Source of the DNA: Mactra quadrangularis
Taxonomy: Eukaryota > Mollusca > Bivalvia > Venerida > Mactridae
Assembly: GCA_025267735.1 (NCBI GenBank)
Contig: CM046297.1
Location: 10,352,515-10,416,514 of the forward strand
DNA: 64,000 bases
Reading direction: 5' to 3'
Shown here: positions 10,440-22,170 of the stretch, one piece after another
Position numbering within the stretch: the stretch's first letter is position 1
Layout of the letters: every line of letters begins with the position of its first letter
Made by a program: the position numbers and the translations under genes
The notes under the pieces: model-generated
Told to the model about the DNA's origin: nothing
Database searches by the model: none
Seen by the model: the letters and a program-made list of their open reading frames with translations, nothing else

Positions 10440-12040
10440 TGCTAAACATAGAAACTATGTACCTATAGATTTTTCAATCAAATTATATACAAACAATAAA
10501 ATGCAACTAATGAGGAATACATTATATTTTATCCCTAGGAATTACAGAGCTATATATAGGCTAGTTTGTAAATGATGTGTCATTTTCTTTTTCCTTGACT
10601 ATGATAGAAAGTCTCGAAAGTCTTATTGAAGAGTTATCAGCATGAAATATCGTTATTTGTAACAAGGGACGTTAAATAAAGCAAACAAATGAAATGTTTG
10701 AAGCTCGAACTAGTAATTATCATGAATTTGAATGTCGTAAGTCAAAGTATAATTAATACGATGTTCTTTTGTTTAAAAACTTGTCATCACAGATATAGCT
10801 ATTAACGTTTTTGACCAGATAGTCCGCATGACCTATATTGCATTCGACATAAAACTAATCATACGACATTACAATGTACATGTATTTGATAACCTCATTT
10901 TGTGTCAATAATAATAGTTTCAAATTTAATCTGAAGTCTGAAGTTGAACTTTATCTCTTAATCGCCCCATGTAACGTACTGAGTGAGATACATATTGTAC
11001 TTCGCGTTTTATAGTTAATGAACTAGAGTACTTCCCACTCCAAATCTATTGGCAAACGTCAAGATGATTCACCCTGTTCATAGCTTTCTATGACCCTTTA
11101 AATCTCCTCAAACGATACTGGCCATGTCGACGAAAATTCAAGTGTCATTTTTTTCAAAAGAAATACTTATATGTGGCCGAGGATTCCAAGGCTATTCGTA
11201 TTTAATCAAAATTAATGTTTTCGCAATTACTGAATACTGTCTTTTGTGTCAGACTTCTAACCGCCTGCATGGATGATTTAGCCTCACAAGAGTCCCGTCC
11301 GTTGGAGCTATGGTCTCCAGTATCCCAACGGTTCTCTCTTAAATTTTTCATAAATCAAGGCATCAAAGTTCTGCCATAAAGTTTATCAGACATTTTTAAT
11401 AACTGTAGTCGTTAAATCCAATAGTTTGTATTGGTAATGGATAAGACATGTAAAGAAGATACATGTTTGCATGCCCGTCGCGCGTGCCAATGGAGGGTTT
11501 GTCAAAACACATGATATGGTTTAACATTAGGTGATTATCTGACCGATTTTCTAAACTAGGACGTCATGGTAAACTACTCCTTATACATGTACAGTTTTCA
11601 TCAAACTGTGTAATACCTTTTATGTTTAAAACTTTTGCGTTGTTTATCTTTTGACTCAGAGTAGTGGTTACACATAAATCAGGCTTTAGATATGCACGGT
11701 GGCAATACCACGTTCCTAGGCTAGACATCATTAATGCTACGGTTTAAAAGAGAAAACAGTTAAAAAATCGGCTTCGAATCAAGTTTTTAAAGAGCTGCAG
11801 GACTTTCAATTCATGTCATACAGTTCAATGATACCTACGCGAGGCTAAGCAGAAAAGTGAATACACCACATCTCAAACACCATTTTTATACTAACTACCT
11901 TGTATACCAGTTTTGCTAACATCCATGAAAATTAATCCTTTTTAGCGTGCTCATGGACAAGTCGTCCTCATTTTTCAGATAGAAAAATAAACGTTGGTAG
12001 AGGATTTCGAGAGTGTTTGCACAAAGTTTAAAACTGCACT
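10440..12040. other. Intergenic stretch, nothing clear
   Basis: AT-rich sequence. A short SINE-tail-like word (GGGACGTTAAATAAAGCAAA) occurs near 10668-10687. I see no exon or RNA gene that I can support. Confidence 0.45.
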
Positions 12041-12213
12041 GTGTTCAGTAGCGACTGTTAGCGAACGTTACTGCTACGGTACAACTCAACCAACGGATAA
12101 CTATACCCAAAGTTTGGACAACTCATACGTTAGTATGGGATTGAATTGTCTGGGGTTGAGTTGTCCCAACCCTAACGTTACGGAACGTTCGAGGTAATTG
12201 TACTCGCCGCTGG
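12041..12213 (+). mobile_element. Palindromic MITE, family C (GTTGAGTTGTC)
   Basis: It starts GTGTTCAGTAGCGACTGTTA GCGAACGTTAC and ends near CCTAACGTTACGGAACGTTC. Inverted ACAACTCAACC and GTTGAGTTGT words lie inside, so the element folds on itself. It matches full-length copies at 38814-39020 and 56986-57195. It carries no open reading frame of note. Confidence 0.65.
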
Positions 12214-13490
12214 GATCAATAGTTTGGCATTTGAACAATGCTGCTACTAGGATCGGATTTCAAAAGTGGCTTTTGCAATTCTTCAAATCAACTTCTACTA
12301 AGTGTCCCGTGAATAAAGTTATGCGCCCTTCTCTGACCTTAATTCTTGTTTCGTTTTAGGTTTTCTCCTAATAATTGCGACGTAATTTAATGACCTTGAT
12401 TGCGATTATCATGTGATTAATGTCAATGGTTCAAACTACAAAGTTTATGCTGAATGCACATAAATCAGTCACGTGTTATGTAAGGGAAATCATCAGCCAT
12501 TGGTTAGTTTATTAGTATTAGTTGGTTAAAGGACGTAAGAGATAACGAACATTGCATTAAATTACGCTTGCAGCTTTGATTTCGTAAAAAGTGATTTCAT
12601 AAAATATTCTTAACATACCTGTGAACATGGCGTAAGTACATTTTATTTCATTGTATTGGGTGGTACTTTATGCTTTTAATTTAATATTCCTGAATAAGTA
12701 AACATTCAGTGGTATTTAGACTGGTATAGAGCTCTTCTAATCAATGCTGCTGGTAACTTTACATATCTAACCTGAGTATTTTTTAATTTAAAATTTTTCA
12801 ACGACTAACACAAGAAACTGTCATTTATAATGTTACTGTGGAAACATTAATAGCATTATTTCAATAAAAATCAATTAATTGCTAATGAATTTTACAGAAT
12901 TAACACCACAATGCATTCTGGTTCGGAAAGTAAACAACTTGTGCAACCCTACACTGGGTTTTTCAAAGTACTTAACGAGTATTTTTTTCTTTTTACCACG
13001 TCTGTAGCCGATAGGGTCGTTGTTGCGCTACGGAAGATATACCATTTATTTTAAGGACCAGTCCTCACAAATTTCTGTTCCTGTTTGTTTTGTACTATCA
13101 CTGAAATTGAGTCCAGTCCACTTACTGGATTCCTCTACGTCTAATTTGATAAACTTTGGAAGAATATCTTGGCTATTCCTGGTTAGCGAATTACATGATC
13201 ATATGATTTCAGTTTTTTGAACGATGCTTTTAGGACTTTCAGGTATTTTCAAGTGGAAGATTATACGGGTTTTTATTAATTCATTTGTTATGTGCTTTCT
13301 ACATGTAAGTTGTACCAAGAAGTTCCAAAATATCATTATTTCTTGGACTTCAGTTTAGTTTGCTTTGTATCGGTTGTTAGATTTTTGCCGGATGTTTCAA
13401 CGAAAACATTGGGCTAATAGTTTGGCGAAACACGGGCGGTCTGTTGGGCGGGTGGTCGGGCTTCCTGTGTCGTTAACAAATGCGTTAAAG
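12214..13490. other. Intergenic stretch, nothing clear
   Basis: No gene or organised repeat is supported. The short reading frame at 13020-13220 shows no recognisable domain and lacks supporting splice sites. Confidence 0.4.
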
Positions 13491-13640
13491 TTTTTCTTTT
13501 ACATATACATGTATTTCTGCCATTTATTGTCAGATCTTTATGAAACTTCTTACAATGATAACATACTATGTGATGAACAGAATTAGAAAGTAACTACAAC
13601 TATACATGCCTTTATTATGGATTATTTATCTTTGTAATTT
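13490..13640 (+). repeat. Single copy of repeat family E
   Basis: TTTCTGCCATTTATTGTCAG ATCTTTATGAAACTTC, a TACAATGATAACATACTATG segment, AGTAACTACAACTATAC and ATTATGGATTATTT match the tandem units at 38030-38790 in the same order. Confidence 0.55.
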
Positions 13641-14149
13641 TTTGAGATAGAGTATTTAAATCCGGCTTTAATGTGGTTTCCACATAACATTTATATTACA
13701 TAATGTTAAAGAGAATAATAATTATATACCCTGGCACCTTTTACCGAGTTTTGTATAGCACAAATCTATTAAATATTAAATAAGAAAAAATACATATTAT
13801 ATTTTGTATTTAAAATCTACTTATTCATAAAAACATCTACATTTTGTATCCTTATTTATAACTTGAAGTAAGCAAACTTGCATAAATTTACAATTGAACA
13901 AATAAAGTTTCTTATCTCACCAACTAATAATCCAAATTTAAACCGTCGTTACCTTATGTTTATAGTGCATTCATAAATCGTCTATATGTTAAACTCTTTT
14001 TTGTACTTGAGGTGAGCAATGAATTTGTTGACAACTGCTATAATATAAACATGCATGTACATCTCTTTTTACTAGAAAACTGATAATGTTCTAGTTTGAT
14101 GCATCTTGATATTTACGTAGAATTCTTAAGTCACAGTATCATTGTTGCC

Positions 14150-14275
14150 AATCTGATTAAAACCCGATCTAAATTTTTCCGCTCGCCTACTCGATAATTT
14201 TGATCTGGCCGTTTTCTTACGAGGTTACGTTCAGGCGAACTTTTCTCGTTATATATAATATTATAATATTCATAA
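14150..14275 (+). repeat. Family A, left half of a split copy
   Basis: It begins AATCTGATTAAAACCCGATC and runs to a CGAACTTTTCTCGTTATA segment. The family continues only at 14925, so about 650 bp of unrelated sequence separates the two halves. Confidence 0.55.
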
Positions 14276-14924
14276 CGATATCAACTCTCCAATGCATCGG
14301 TTCAAAAGATTCACTCGTTCAATTTGTCTTTCTATATCTGCTAAAATATTACGTGCATTTCTATTTTTAGACTGAGACACATTCACATTTATATCGCATG
14401 ACTGTCGCGTGTTTTTTGAAAATAGATGCAAAAAAAATCTCACGCCTGTAATTTAAAAATGTCGAAATGCAAAGATGTTGGACAGTTTTGCATTAGTTAG
14501 ATTATGGAAAATGAACAAAAATGAAAGTTAATATTGATCTTTTTAATGTGTGTCTCTGATCTTTTGACTGTAAACAAAGAGCAACTGATTGAACTTACGA
14601 AGTGTAGCCACGCTAAATATGACGTCATACGCCTTAACAAACGTGTATTTGTTTACTTCAAAACCGTTTTTCCAAAATGGCGTCTAAATATGTCTGAGGT
14701 TATTCGTAGGGAATGGCCGAGGAGTTCCGAATGACCATATAAGGCGTTGTTTACTCGTTCAACCAATGAAAATGCGTATAAAGTTTTTTAGCTAAATTGA
14801 AATTTGGCAAACTTTCATTGGTCTTTTAAAGGTTCATAGTAAAGGTCAATATCATAAATCGACAAGTTTAAGGCAGCGGGTGAATGTAATTGTATTCACT
14901 GAGCTGCGAGGGGAGCGTAGACGA
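14276..14924. other. Insert of about 650 bp splitting a family A repeat
   Basis: This sequence is absent between the corresponding words of the other family A copies. It contains a TGACGTCA palindrome near 14621 and AT-rich ends but no clear terminal repeats, so the nature of the insertion is not resolved. Confidence 0.4.
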
Positions 14925-15205
14925 AATCGTTATGTCTAGTAACTTGTTTACATTTACGTCACGCAATTTGAAATGAGCCGTCTAATCCACGACTGTGAAT
15001 AATTCCGCTGTCAAATAAGCAAACCTTGCTTTAAAAATAGAAATAACGAAATCAAAATGCTATTAATAGTGTTTCGTCTAGCTGAAAGCTACGTATTGAT
15101 TGGTCGACATAAAGTTCATTTCGACGTGACCCTCCATGGGAACCTTAGAGATCCTGTACGACAACGCTCTTCAGGATATATGTTTACGGAGATTGCATTG
15201 TTGCG
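14925..15205 (+). repeat. Family A, right half of a split copy
   Basis: GACGAAATCGTTATG, TTTACGTCACGCAATTTGAA, AAATAACGAAATCAAAATGC, TGATTGGTCGACATAAAG and GAGATCCTGTACGACAACG match the copy at 2520-2785 in order. Confidence 0.6.
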
Positions 15206-16372
15206 TGCCGACTTTATGAGTACTCAACAAAACAATGGGTGATACTGGCTTAATATAGGGTCTCAGGAAAGTCAGGTCTTAAGTCTGGTTTCTTTAGCGC
15301 AGCCCTGTGAGTTAGTACTGGATGGAAACCGGCTCAACTTTGACTCAACAGGTTGGTTGAAAATATGTATAATAATTTACTTCAAGGGGTTCAAGTAAAC
15401 AGAAATAATCTATGATGTAACTTGGTCAGTATTTGGATCTTTTTAGCCAATCATTTACTAAGACAATTAATAATAAATTATTGGTTTATTATAAAAAAAA
15501 CCTACACAACTCAATATTTAGCCCTATCCGACAGATTTTATCCATCCAAAATGCAAAATATTCAAGGAAAAGTTAAAAATTTACCAACGGAAATTCTGAC
15601 GGTACGCCTATGAATTTCCCCTCCTTTACTTTACCGGTTAAATTTAAGTTTCAGTATCTATTTGAATAAGTAAAAAACATCAAAGCTAAACAGGCCCGTA
15701 GGAACAGGAGGGGGGGAGCTTAGCCCCCCCCCAATATTTCCAGCAGTTATATAGTGATTGAGGATCTTCATTGAATCTTTCACACTAAATTGATTGATAT
15801 ATGTGTGCTTTTCCGGCAAAATCAATATTGCAAACACTTTTTATGGAACAAGATGCTCAAATGCAGTGTAAAATTAAACTTCAACATAAGTACTGTAACA
15901 TTAGGTAATGTTTTTTTTTTCCAATATATCTGAACAACTTAGCCCCCCAATCTGAAAATGCTTCCTCCGTGTCTGCTAAAACAACATAACAAGATAACTG
16001 CTAACAAAATTTAATTAAATCCCTAATTTGCTCCCTTAAACAATTTTAATGTTTATCACAGACAGATATACCCCTAAGGTAGCCCCCACTATAAAATATT
16101 AATACAGTGAATAAAGGTACTGCGTCATCAGTTTGACGTCACTTGACATACTAAATATTTGGCGGACTAAATTTCAGACAAGCGTGGTTTGTAAAAGTAA
16201 AAATGGGATAGTGCGTTTAAAATGGATTGACAAAGTTAGATATTTGTGATTTCAATTGTCAGTGATAAACATTTGAAAATATAATGTAAGTATAAAATAC
16301 TTCAACAGATTCTTAATGTAGAATAAAGTAATATTTTATGATGCAGTATAAAGTGGGTGGGGTTGCACTCTA
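15206..16372. other. Intergenic stretch with a G7/C7 hairpin
   Basis: GGGGGGGAGCTTAGCCCCCC at about 15711-15729 forms a strong hairpin. A related CTTAGCCCCCC word recurs near 15940, suggesting a decayed repeat between them. No gene is supported. Confidence 0.45.
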
Positions 16373-16380
16373 CACATTAT

Positions 16381-17700
16381 CACAGGTGTCCGTCGCGTCG
16401 GAAATCCAAAAATTTGTTTATTAAAAAATATAAGGTATCCAACTCGATGAAATCCTTCAGAATTTTACTCGGAAGAGATGTGACAGGTCTGCTTTTCAAG
16501 ACTAAACACTCACTCCCGAACGATTAAGCGCTAAATACTAATAAGGACGTGTTAGACAAACAAAAAATGTATTACTAGCGTTAATATCAAACTTCTGGCT
16601 ATGATCCGCAAGACTGTATTTCGATCAGTTTACTCGAATCGCTATTGTTTATCTGCCGGCTCAACCATTTTGTGAATGGTGATGCGCGCGCATCACGTTT
16701 GTTACGAGTCATTTCATTGGACGGTATTTTTATTCTGTCCAATAAAATGACTCGTAACCAAATTCAGGTCAAATGTGATGCGCGCGCAACTCATTCAATA
16801 AAATGGTCAATCTCTCATACAGAGTTGTCGATCCTTACAGTGATCTCTATCTCTGTAAACGTCTCGGGTTTTACAAGATTCTTGTAAAATAGTATTATAA
16901 TTTAGATTTTGTATCGAAGACGTAATTCGTCGTTAATATATATAATCTTAGAGTTTTACGTGAAATAGAATTTTATTATAGGCGAAATCCAATTTTTAAA
17001 GAGTTATATTCACAAGAACTATATTCTTGAGAAACGTCTTCCTAACCTGAGTAGTTTGGCTTATTTACTCATCCGCCAAAAATGTCAACAATAGATGATA
17101 TTGTTAAAAATTATGACAAAAATATCGTGCTAAGGGCCTATCAATGACATGCCTTTGAACCTCGACAAGACAAGAAAGGTGATCTGTTAGTTTGTTTGCC
17201 TGTTGCGTATGGGAAAAAATTCAAAAATTGTCACATGATCGTTTTAAACGATCACGTGTTTGGGACTACTTTCGAGACGTTAACAGAGATAGAGATCACT
17301 GTAAGGATCGACAACTCTGTATGAGAGATTGTAAAATGGTCGACTCGGGAGATAAACAAAACCGATTCAAGTAAAATGATCGGTACAATCTTAGCAAGGG
17401 AGCGAGAAACTTGATATTGATGATGGAAGTCCATTTTTAAGTTATCTAACACGTCAGTATTCGATTTTAGCGCTAAGCCATTGGAAAAGAGGTGTTTAGT
17501 CTGGGAAAGCTGACCTGTCACATCTCTTCCGAGTAAAATTCAGAACGATTTCATCGAGTTGGATACCTTATATTTTTTAACAAAACAAAATTTTGGCTTT
17601 TGGTTGGAACTTTTATATTTGATGTTTTTATGATAATTAGAGCATTTTTAAGTAAAAATTAACAATTATTTGGAGTTTTGTAATGCGATGGGCACCTGTG
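16381..17700. mobile_element. Complete long-terminal-inverted-repeat (fold-back) DNA element, 1,320 bp
   Basis: The ends are CACAGGTGTCCGTCGCGT and, inverted, CACAGGTGCCCATCGCATT. They are flanked by perfect 8-bp direct repeats CACATTAT (16373-16380 and 17701-17708). The arms are long: left to about 16880 and right from about 17255, sharing words such as AAAATATAAGGTATCCAACT, CGGAAGAGATGTGACAGGTC and TCTCATACAGAGTTGTCGAT in inverse orientation. The left arm carries an extra segment of about 130 bp near 16673-16803 that is absent from the right arm. No transposase is present, so it is non-autonomous. An 8-bp duplication is compatible with hAT- or P-type transposition; the class is not proven. 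The reading frames at 16645-16887 and 17252-17521 mirror each other because they lie in the arms. Confidence 0.88.
16673..16803. mobile_element. Small palindromic element nested in the left arm
   Basis: TGATGCGCGCGCATCA near 16680 and its partner GTGATGCGCGCGCAACTCAT near 16777 bracket an inner hairpin of GTTACGAGTCATTTCATTGG AC with its complement. The right arm of the host element reads straight across this point, so this is an insertion after the arms formed, or a loss from the right arm. Confidence 0.6.
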
Positions 17701-17708
17701 CACATTAT

Positions 17709-18590
17709 GTTATTGTAAAAAGGTTTAAAAGGTTATCTATAGAGATAGTGTCAGGAGCAGAGTAAGCAGGGGTAGTTCTCAACTTCTGGCTTCCAAAACT
17801 TTATTAGCCGCTTTTTTACATTTTGGTTTCTATTAGATGCGGCATAAAAGTTTTGGATCAGACCCGTTATGAAACCTCTCATAGTACTAACTCCCATTTG
17901 TTTAAGCTCGTTTTCTCATCAAATACCTATTTGGTAGTTAGATCGTGTGCATACCATTTTACACAAAAACGGTTGTTGAAATATCAAAGCATTAAATTAA
18001 ATTGCCCTTTTCGCTAGGAAACGTTCAATCTCATCGTCTGACAGACAATCGAAGCTGTACGAGATCTCGTTTTAATCGGAATTTTCGGTTATGAGCGTTA
18101 GCGATTAGCGAACATAGCATTGTAATTCCGATTGATGCCGGGAATTCCCCCAAAAATCTATTTTTAGAATTTAGTTATAAAAAAAGTCATTTCGTTTTCA
18201 AGCAATATAAGATTTTACTTCTTATTAATTTACTTATATTACCGTCTGTGCGTGTTATTATTCATATAGATTACATGGCATTAAAGAAAAAAATAACGTT
18301 TTATGTTTATTCCCAACGAAAATATTTTGTAAATAAATGTAGCGTGGTTGAAGCACATGGTATTGTGTTCAAGGTCGGTCAAGGTCGATCTCGACGTCAC
18401 GTAGTCAAACATTTTGTCAAGATGACAGCAGAGTATTGAATTTTAAGACTTATTGGAACGTTTGGCGTATTTTACGTTCGGAATGGGCATTTTATACGTT
18501 GTAAGTTGGCACATTAAAAGATTATACATTATTTTAATGGGATATTCTTCGATTTACTTCATTGCACACTCGATAAATGTATACGAGCGT
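17709..18590. other. Intergenic stretch, nothing clear
   Basis: No exon, RNA gene or organised repeat is supported. Weak self-similarity (CGGAATTTTCGG and AATTCCGATTGATGCCG) near 18077-18142 may be a decayed palindrome. Confidence 0.4.
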
Positions 18591-18622
18591 GGCAGATGTC
18601 TGGCACGATTATTGGTGGACTT

Positions 18623-18652
18623 TTATTATCGCTGCCTCGGCAGCGATAATAA
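18623..18652. repeat. Perfect 14-bp hairpin with a 2-base loop
   Basis: TTATTATCGCTGCC pairs with GGCAGCGATAATAA across TC. It is probably the centre of a palindromic MITE; short reading frames on both strands here share CYYRC-type peptides for this reason. Confidence 0.6.
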
Positions 18653-19393
18653 CAATTATCAAGATTTGAGCATTTTTGTGTCGACACCGGTTGCCGTAAG
18701 CCAATCAGAACGATGCATTTGAGGCCACATGATGAAAAAATTGACGTCATACAGTCAAAATAGGGGTGCGTGTATAAACTCTACCGCGCAATTTTTTGTC
18801 GGGTTATCTGCTTGTATTACCAGAACATACCTTATTGATGTATGAACTATAAACAGTTTCAAGAAAGTTGCAAAATAACTCCAGAAAATATGCACAGCTA
18901 AATATAAAATGTGTTGTTTTTAAAACTCCCATTTGTTGAGAAAATGTAAACCTATCTTCCCTACTAACGGGCGAATCTATTTATACGGGAGAAGATTATC
19001 TGTATCCAATCAGCCGAGAGGCGTAACCAGTATCCACTGAGACAGGTTTAAGTCACGCCTCTCATAAACATCGCTGCTAGCTTAACGTTCCGGATTGGGA
19101 ACGCCCTACTGATTCATATCGGTAATCGTTGGCTGGAATATTTCTGTTTGCTAAAAGATTGAATTTAGTCTCTATTTGCCAAATAGACAGGAACAGTTCT
19201 AGAGTCTACCATAATAATGCTGTTTTACGTGCGTAGTCCGAAATGTTAATAATATTATTTGTTTTACATATCGTTACCAGAGCGCGCTTATTCCTGGAAT
19301 TCTAAAAATAGACTCAATGGTTTTACATCTTACCATGGCACGTTAATTCGTGTCTTCTATAAATAGACTTGGGACGGTTTGGATACGTTGTGA

Positions 19394-19446
19394 ATACACG
19401 GCTAAACAGCGATATCAAGCATTTTTTTGGAAATGCTAATACTTGT
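19394..19446 (+). repeat. Short dispersed repeat shared with 39109-39166
   Basis: ATACACGGCTAAAC, then TCAAGCATTTTTT and GAAATGCT(A/T)ATACTTG, occur in the same order at both places. The AAGCATTT...GAAATGCTT part is itself a small palindrome. Confidence 0.5.
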
Positions 19447-19503
19447 CATAGACTTATCTTCAGCTAGCTTAAGGTCTTCAGCGAACCCGTGTGTATACTG
19501 TTA

Positions 19504-19831
19504 GCGTTTTAAACCGACTTAGAGCCAAAAAATGAATATGTAAGATTACTCTCCCTTTAGTCCGGCTGTGAAAAGGGAGAGTAATCTTACAAAATTTACA
19601 AATGCCAGTCCTGTAGCAAATAACATTATTTATTTCTTCTTAGTTTGCATAAAATGTTTTTAAAACATTTAATTATTTATTCTTAACTATTTATGTAGCT
19701 ATTCCATCATGAAAATATCGCCAGTCCGGTAGTGTTACGATTTTATAAGTAGATATTACGGCCAATCCGGTAGTAAAAAGGGAGAGTAAACTTACATATT
19801 CATTTCTCTGGCTCTAAGTCGGTTAAAGCGC
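19504..19831. mobile_element. TA-flanked MITE with about 55-bp terminal inverted repeats
   Basis: The left end is GCGTTTTAAACCGACTTAGA GCC, then AATGAATATGTAAGATTACT CTCCCTTT. The right end is its inverse complement with a few changes (GCGCTTTAACCGACTTAGAG CC). TA dinucleotides flank both ends (19502-19503 and 19832-19833), as in Tc1/mariner-mobilised MITEs. Inside are repeated CCAGTCCGGTAGT-type words. No coding capacity. Confidence 0.8.
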
Positions 19832-19940
19832 TATTTTCGCTATTAATCAATCGATTATCAAGAGTTTGCCTTTTGAAATAATAAAAAAGTGAAAACATGT
19901 AATTTTATTTTGTATCTTTATCAAAACAAGAAAATATTTA

Positions 19941-19995
19941 GGCCAATCCGGTATAGTCCGGTAAATTACCGGACTGGCGGCCAGTCCGGTAAGGG
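19941..19995. repeat. CCGGTAA palindrome cluster
   Basis: CCAATCCGGTATAGTCCGGT, AAATTACCGGACTGG and CCAGTCCGGTAAGG form overlapping palindromes. The same TCCGGTA word is repeated inside the MITE at 19504-19831, and a TCCGGTAA/TCTGGTAA word occurs near both ends of the element at 22171-23426. Confidence 0.5.
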
Positions 19996-20380
19996 AAGAT
20001 ACAGATCATTTACCATATGTTGCAAAAATGTTAATTACTTTATTGTAATTATCCAACTTAGTTATATTCCTTTTGAGTGTGTCTTTGTTAGTTTGTTAGT
20101 TTTTGTTGGGTTTAACGCCGTAGCAACATATTGTATATAATAATAATTATAACGGCAGTGTGCGTCTTTGTATCTGTGTATCATACAAGCATCAGTATTT
20201 GAATATAGAATGATATACTCCTCACATTCCTATTAACAAACGTTTTTTTTTGACATTTCAGCGATAACTTATTTGTCTTAAAATGTATCAACTTGAAATT
20301 TGACATAGTATAAGTAGGCTTCTGCTTAATGAATTAATATTTGAAGGAAAAGTAAAAACGTTGTTTTGTGCTTCAAAATC

Positions 20381-20588
20381 GTCTGTCAGTAAGAGTTTTA
20401 TTAGTGTTACACTAATTAATATACATGCATAAAATTTTCCATTGTTATCAGTTAATATATGATATATATCTGTTATCAGCGTGATTATGATATTTTGAAA
20501 TTGATATGGCTGAGATACTTTCCTCTGTAATCAAAATTGTAATGATATCATTACGATATTAATATACTTGACATGGTCATCAATTGAC
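20381..20588 (+). repeat. Dispersed repeat family D, copy 1
   Basis: CTGTCAGTAAGAGTTTTA, ATACATGCATAAAATTTTCC, TGTTATCAGCGTGATTATGA and ATCATTACGATATTAA match the direct copy at 28036-28237 over about 205 bp with scattered substitutions. No coding potential. Confidence 0.7.
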
Positions 20589-20599
20589 CTTACGCCAGA

Positions 20600-21655
20600 A
20601 TACCTTTGCTCCGCCCACCGAGTCACGTGATAAATTGTCCGACATTATCAGGGAATTATCTATGTTTCTGGACATTATCTATGTTTTGGAAATGACAGGT
20701 TCGAATGCATGCTTGTTATTTACTAGCCATCCGATTTCATTCAACATAATATTTCTGAAAATGGCATTATCACAACTTTCAAATGATACATTATTTATGA
20801 ATATCCAATTTCCAATAAATCTTTTCATAGGCTTTTCAGCTTGCATATTACTATTATGATACTTATTTCGGCTTTTGCCTCTCTTTAAAACACCAATTTG
20901 ACAAGATGGACATAAGCTAAATAAAGCATTCTCTTCCGAAATGCATGAGCGTTTTGTTATTTAAGTATCAAACATGGCAATTCTCCACTAAAATTAAGAA
21001 AATGATTTTGACTTTAATATTGCTAATTTTCCTTTTTATTTGGTGATTTCCCACATGCTACGTCCTACTGGGTTTATAAACTAGTTCGCTATTCAAGAGG
21101 TTATTTACATGTTCAAAAATTTAACGCACGTAAACATTGCATTATATAATCAAAGCACTGAAAGTGCTGTAGGAACGATTCTTGAAAGCGTGTAGGTACC
21201 ATGTCTAAGATATAATTTTATAATTAACAAAAAAATACGTAGTTAGATCAAGAACGTAATATTATCAAAAAATCTTGCAAATTTAAAGGTATTGAAAGTA
21301 AAATACACAACATAATTATACATTTTACATTTAGTAAATGTCTTTTCTTAAGATGTGCTGCGACTTTTTAGCTCTTCTGTAGAACTTTGAGGTAGATTCT
21401 CTGCAATCTTTTATCTTGATGCTGCTAAGTAATGTTGAACTTATAGCAAATACTTACATGTATGATATAGGTTTGTGGGGAATTAGCGGCAATGTTTTGC
21501 TGAAAGTCTAGCACGAAATTATTTGTATGAATAAATATATCAAAATGAAAGCGACTAACAGATGAAGACATGAATGAGGGGGCGTGACTTTTGAATGTTT
21601 TACATGATGTTATTTTCGCATCCATTCCATTCCATCCGTCATATTTAAGTCGATA
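20600..21655. other. Intergenic stretch with one family B copy
   Basis: A diverged family B head (AATCAAAGCACTGAAAGTGC TGTAGGAACGATT) starts at 21148. Reading frames at 20584-20859 and 21425-21673 (minus) have no domain I recognise. Confidence 0.4.
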
Positions 21656-21739
21656 TTGAGATCTTTGATCCATTTACACATTTTACCCATATTTATCACT
21701 AAAAAGTGTCCACATTTAGGGTGTTTTGTAATTATTAAG

Positions 21740-21840
21740 TGTAAGTATGTCATTGGCAATGCTTTTCCTATAAAACAATGAAAAAAGTAATGAATCTACT
21801 GGGTTTTGGTCACAAAAACTGGTTTCAAGGGGAGCCTACT
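21740..21840 (+). repeat. Direct repeat, left copy (partner at 23727-23820)
   Basis: GTATGTCATTGGCAATGCTT TTCCTATA, then AATGAATCTACTGGGTTTTG GTCACAAAAACTGGTT, recurs at about 23729-23812 with a handful of changes. The pair lies outside the element at 22171-23426, one on each side. Confidence 0.6.
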
Positions 21841-22170
21841 CTGTGCGGCTTATTAAGGGAGGAAAATGTGGATGTTTTTTATGGTGGGTGTTTTCAATCG
21901 AAGTTTTTTTCTTATAAGTTATGTAACTTTTCTCTTAAACCGATCATTTTAAAGAGGATAAATTGTTCTTTCAGCTGATGTATGGTTTGGGGTACCTAAC
22001 ACCCCTGGGTGATACTTTAATTTGACATTAAAAATGAGCATCAATTTGTGTGAAAATGTCACATTTTAATGAATCATAATTTTCCGAAAAATGCCTTTAA
22101 ATGTAGCACTTTTCTGATAATCAGTGGTATCGGCTCAAATGTTGTATATATTTAGGTAGTCTATAAAGAT

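Noticed and set aside
15690..15970. Possible element bounded by G-rich and C-rich words
   Set aside because: The ends match too weakly to call borders; only the hairpin is certain.
16645..17521. Two reading frames on opposite strands sharing SHTELSILTVISISVNVS
   Set aside because: They are the two inverted arms of the fold-back element, not a gene pair.
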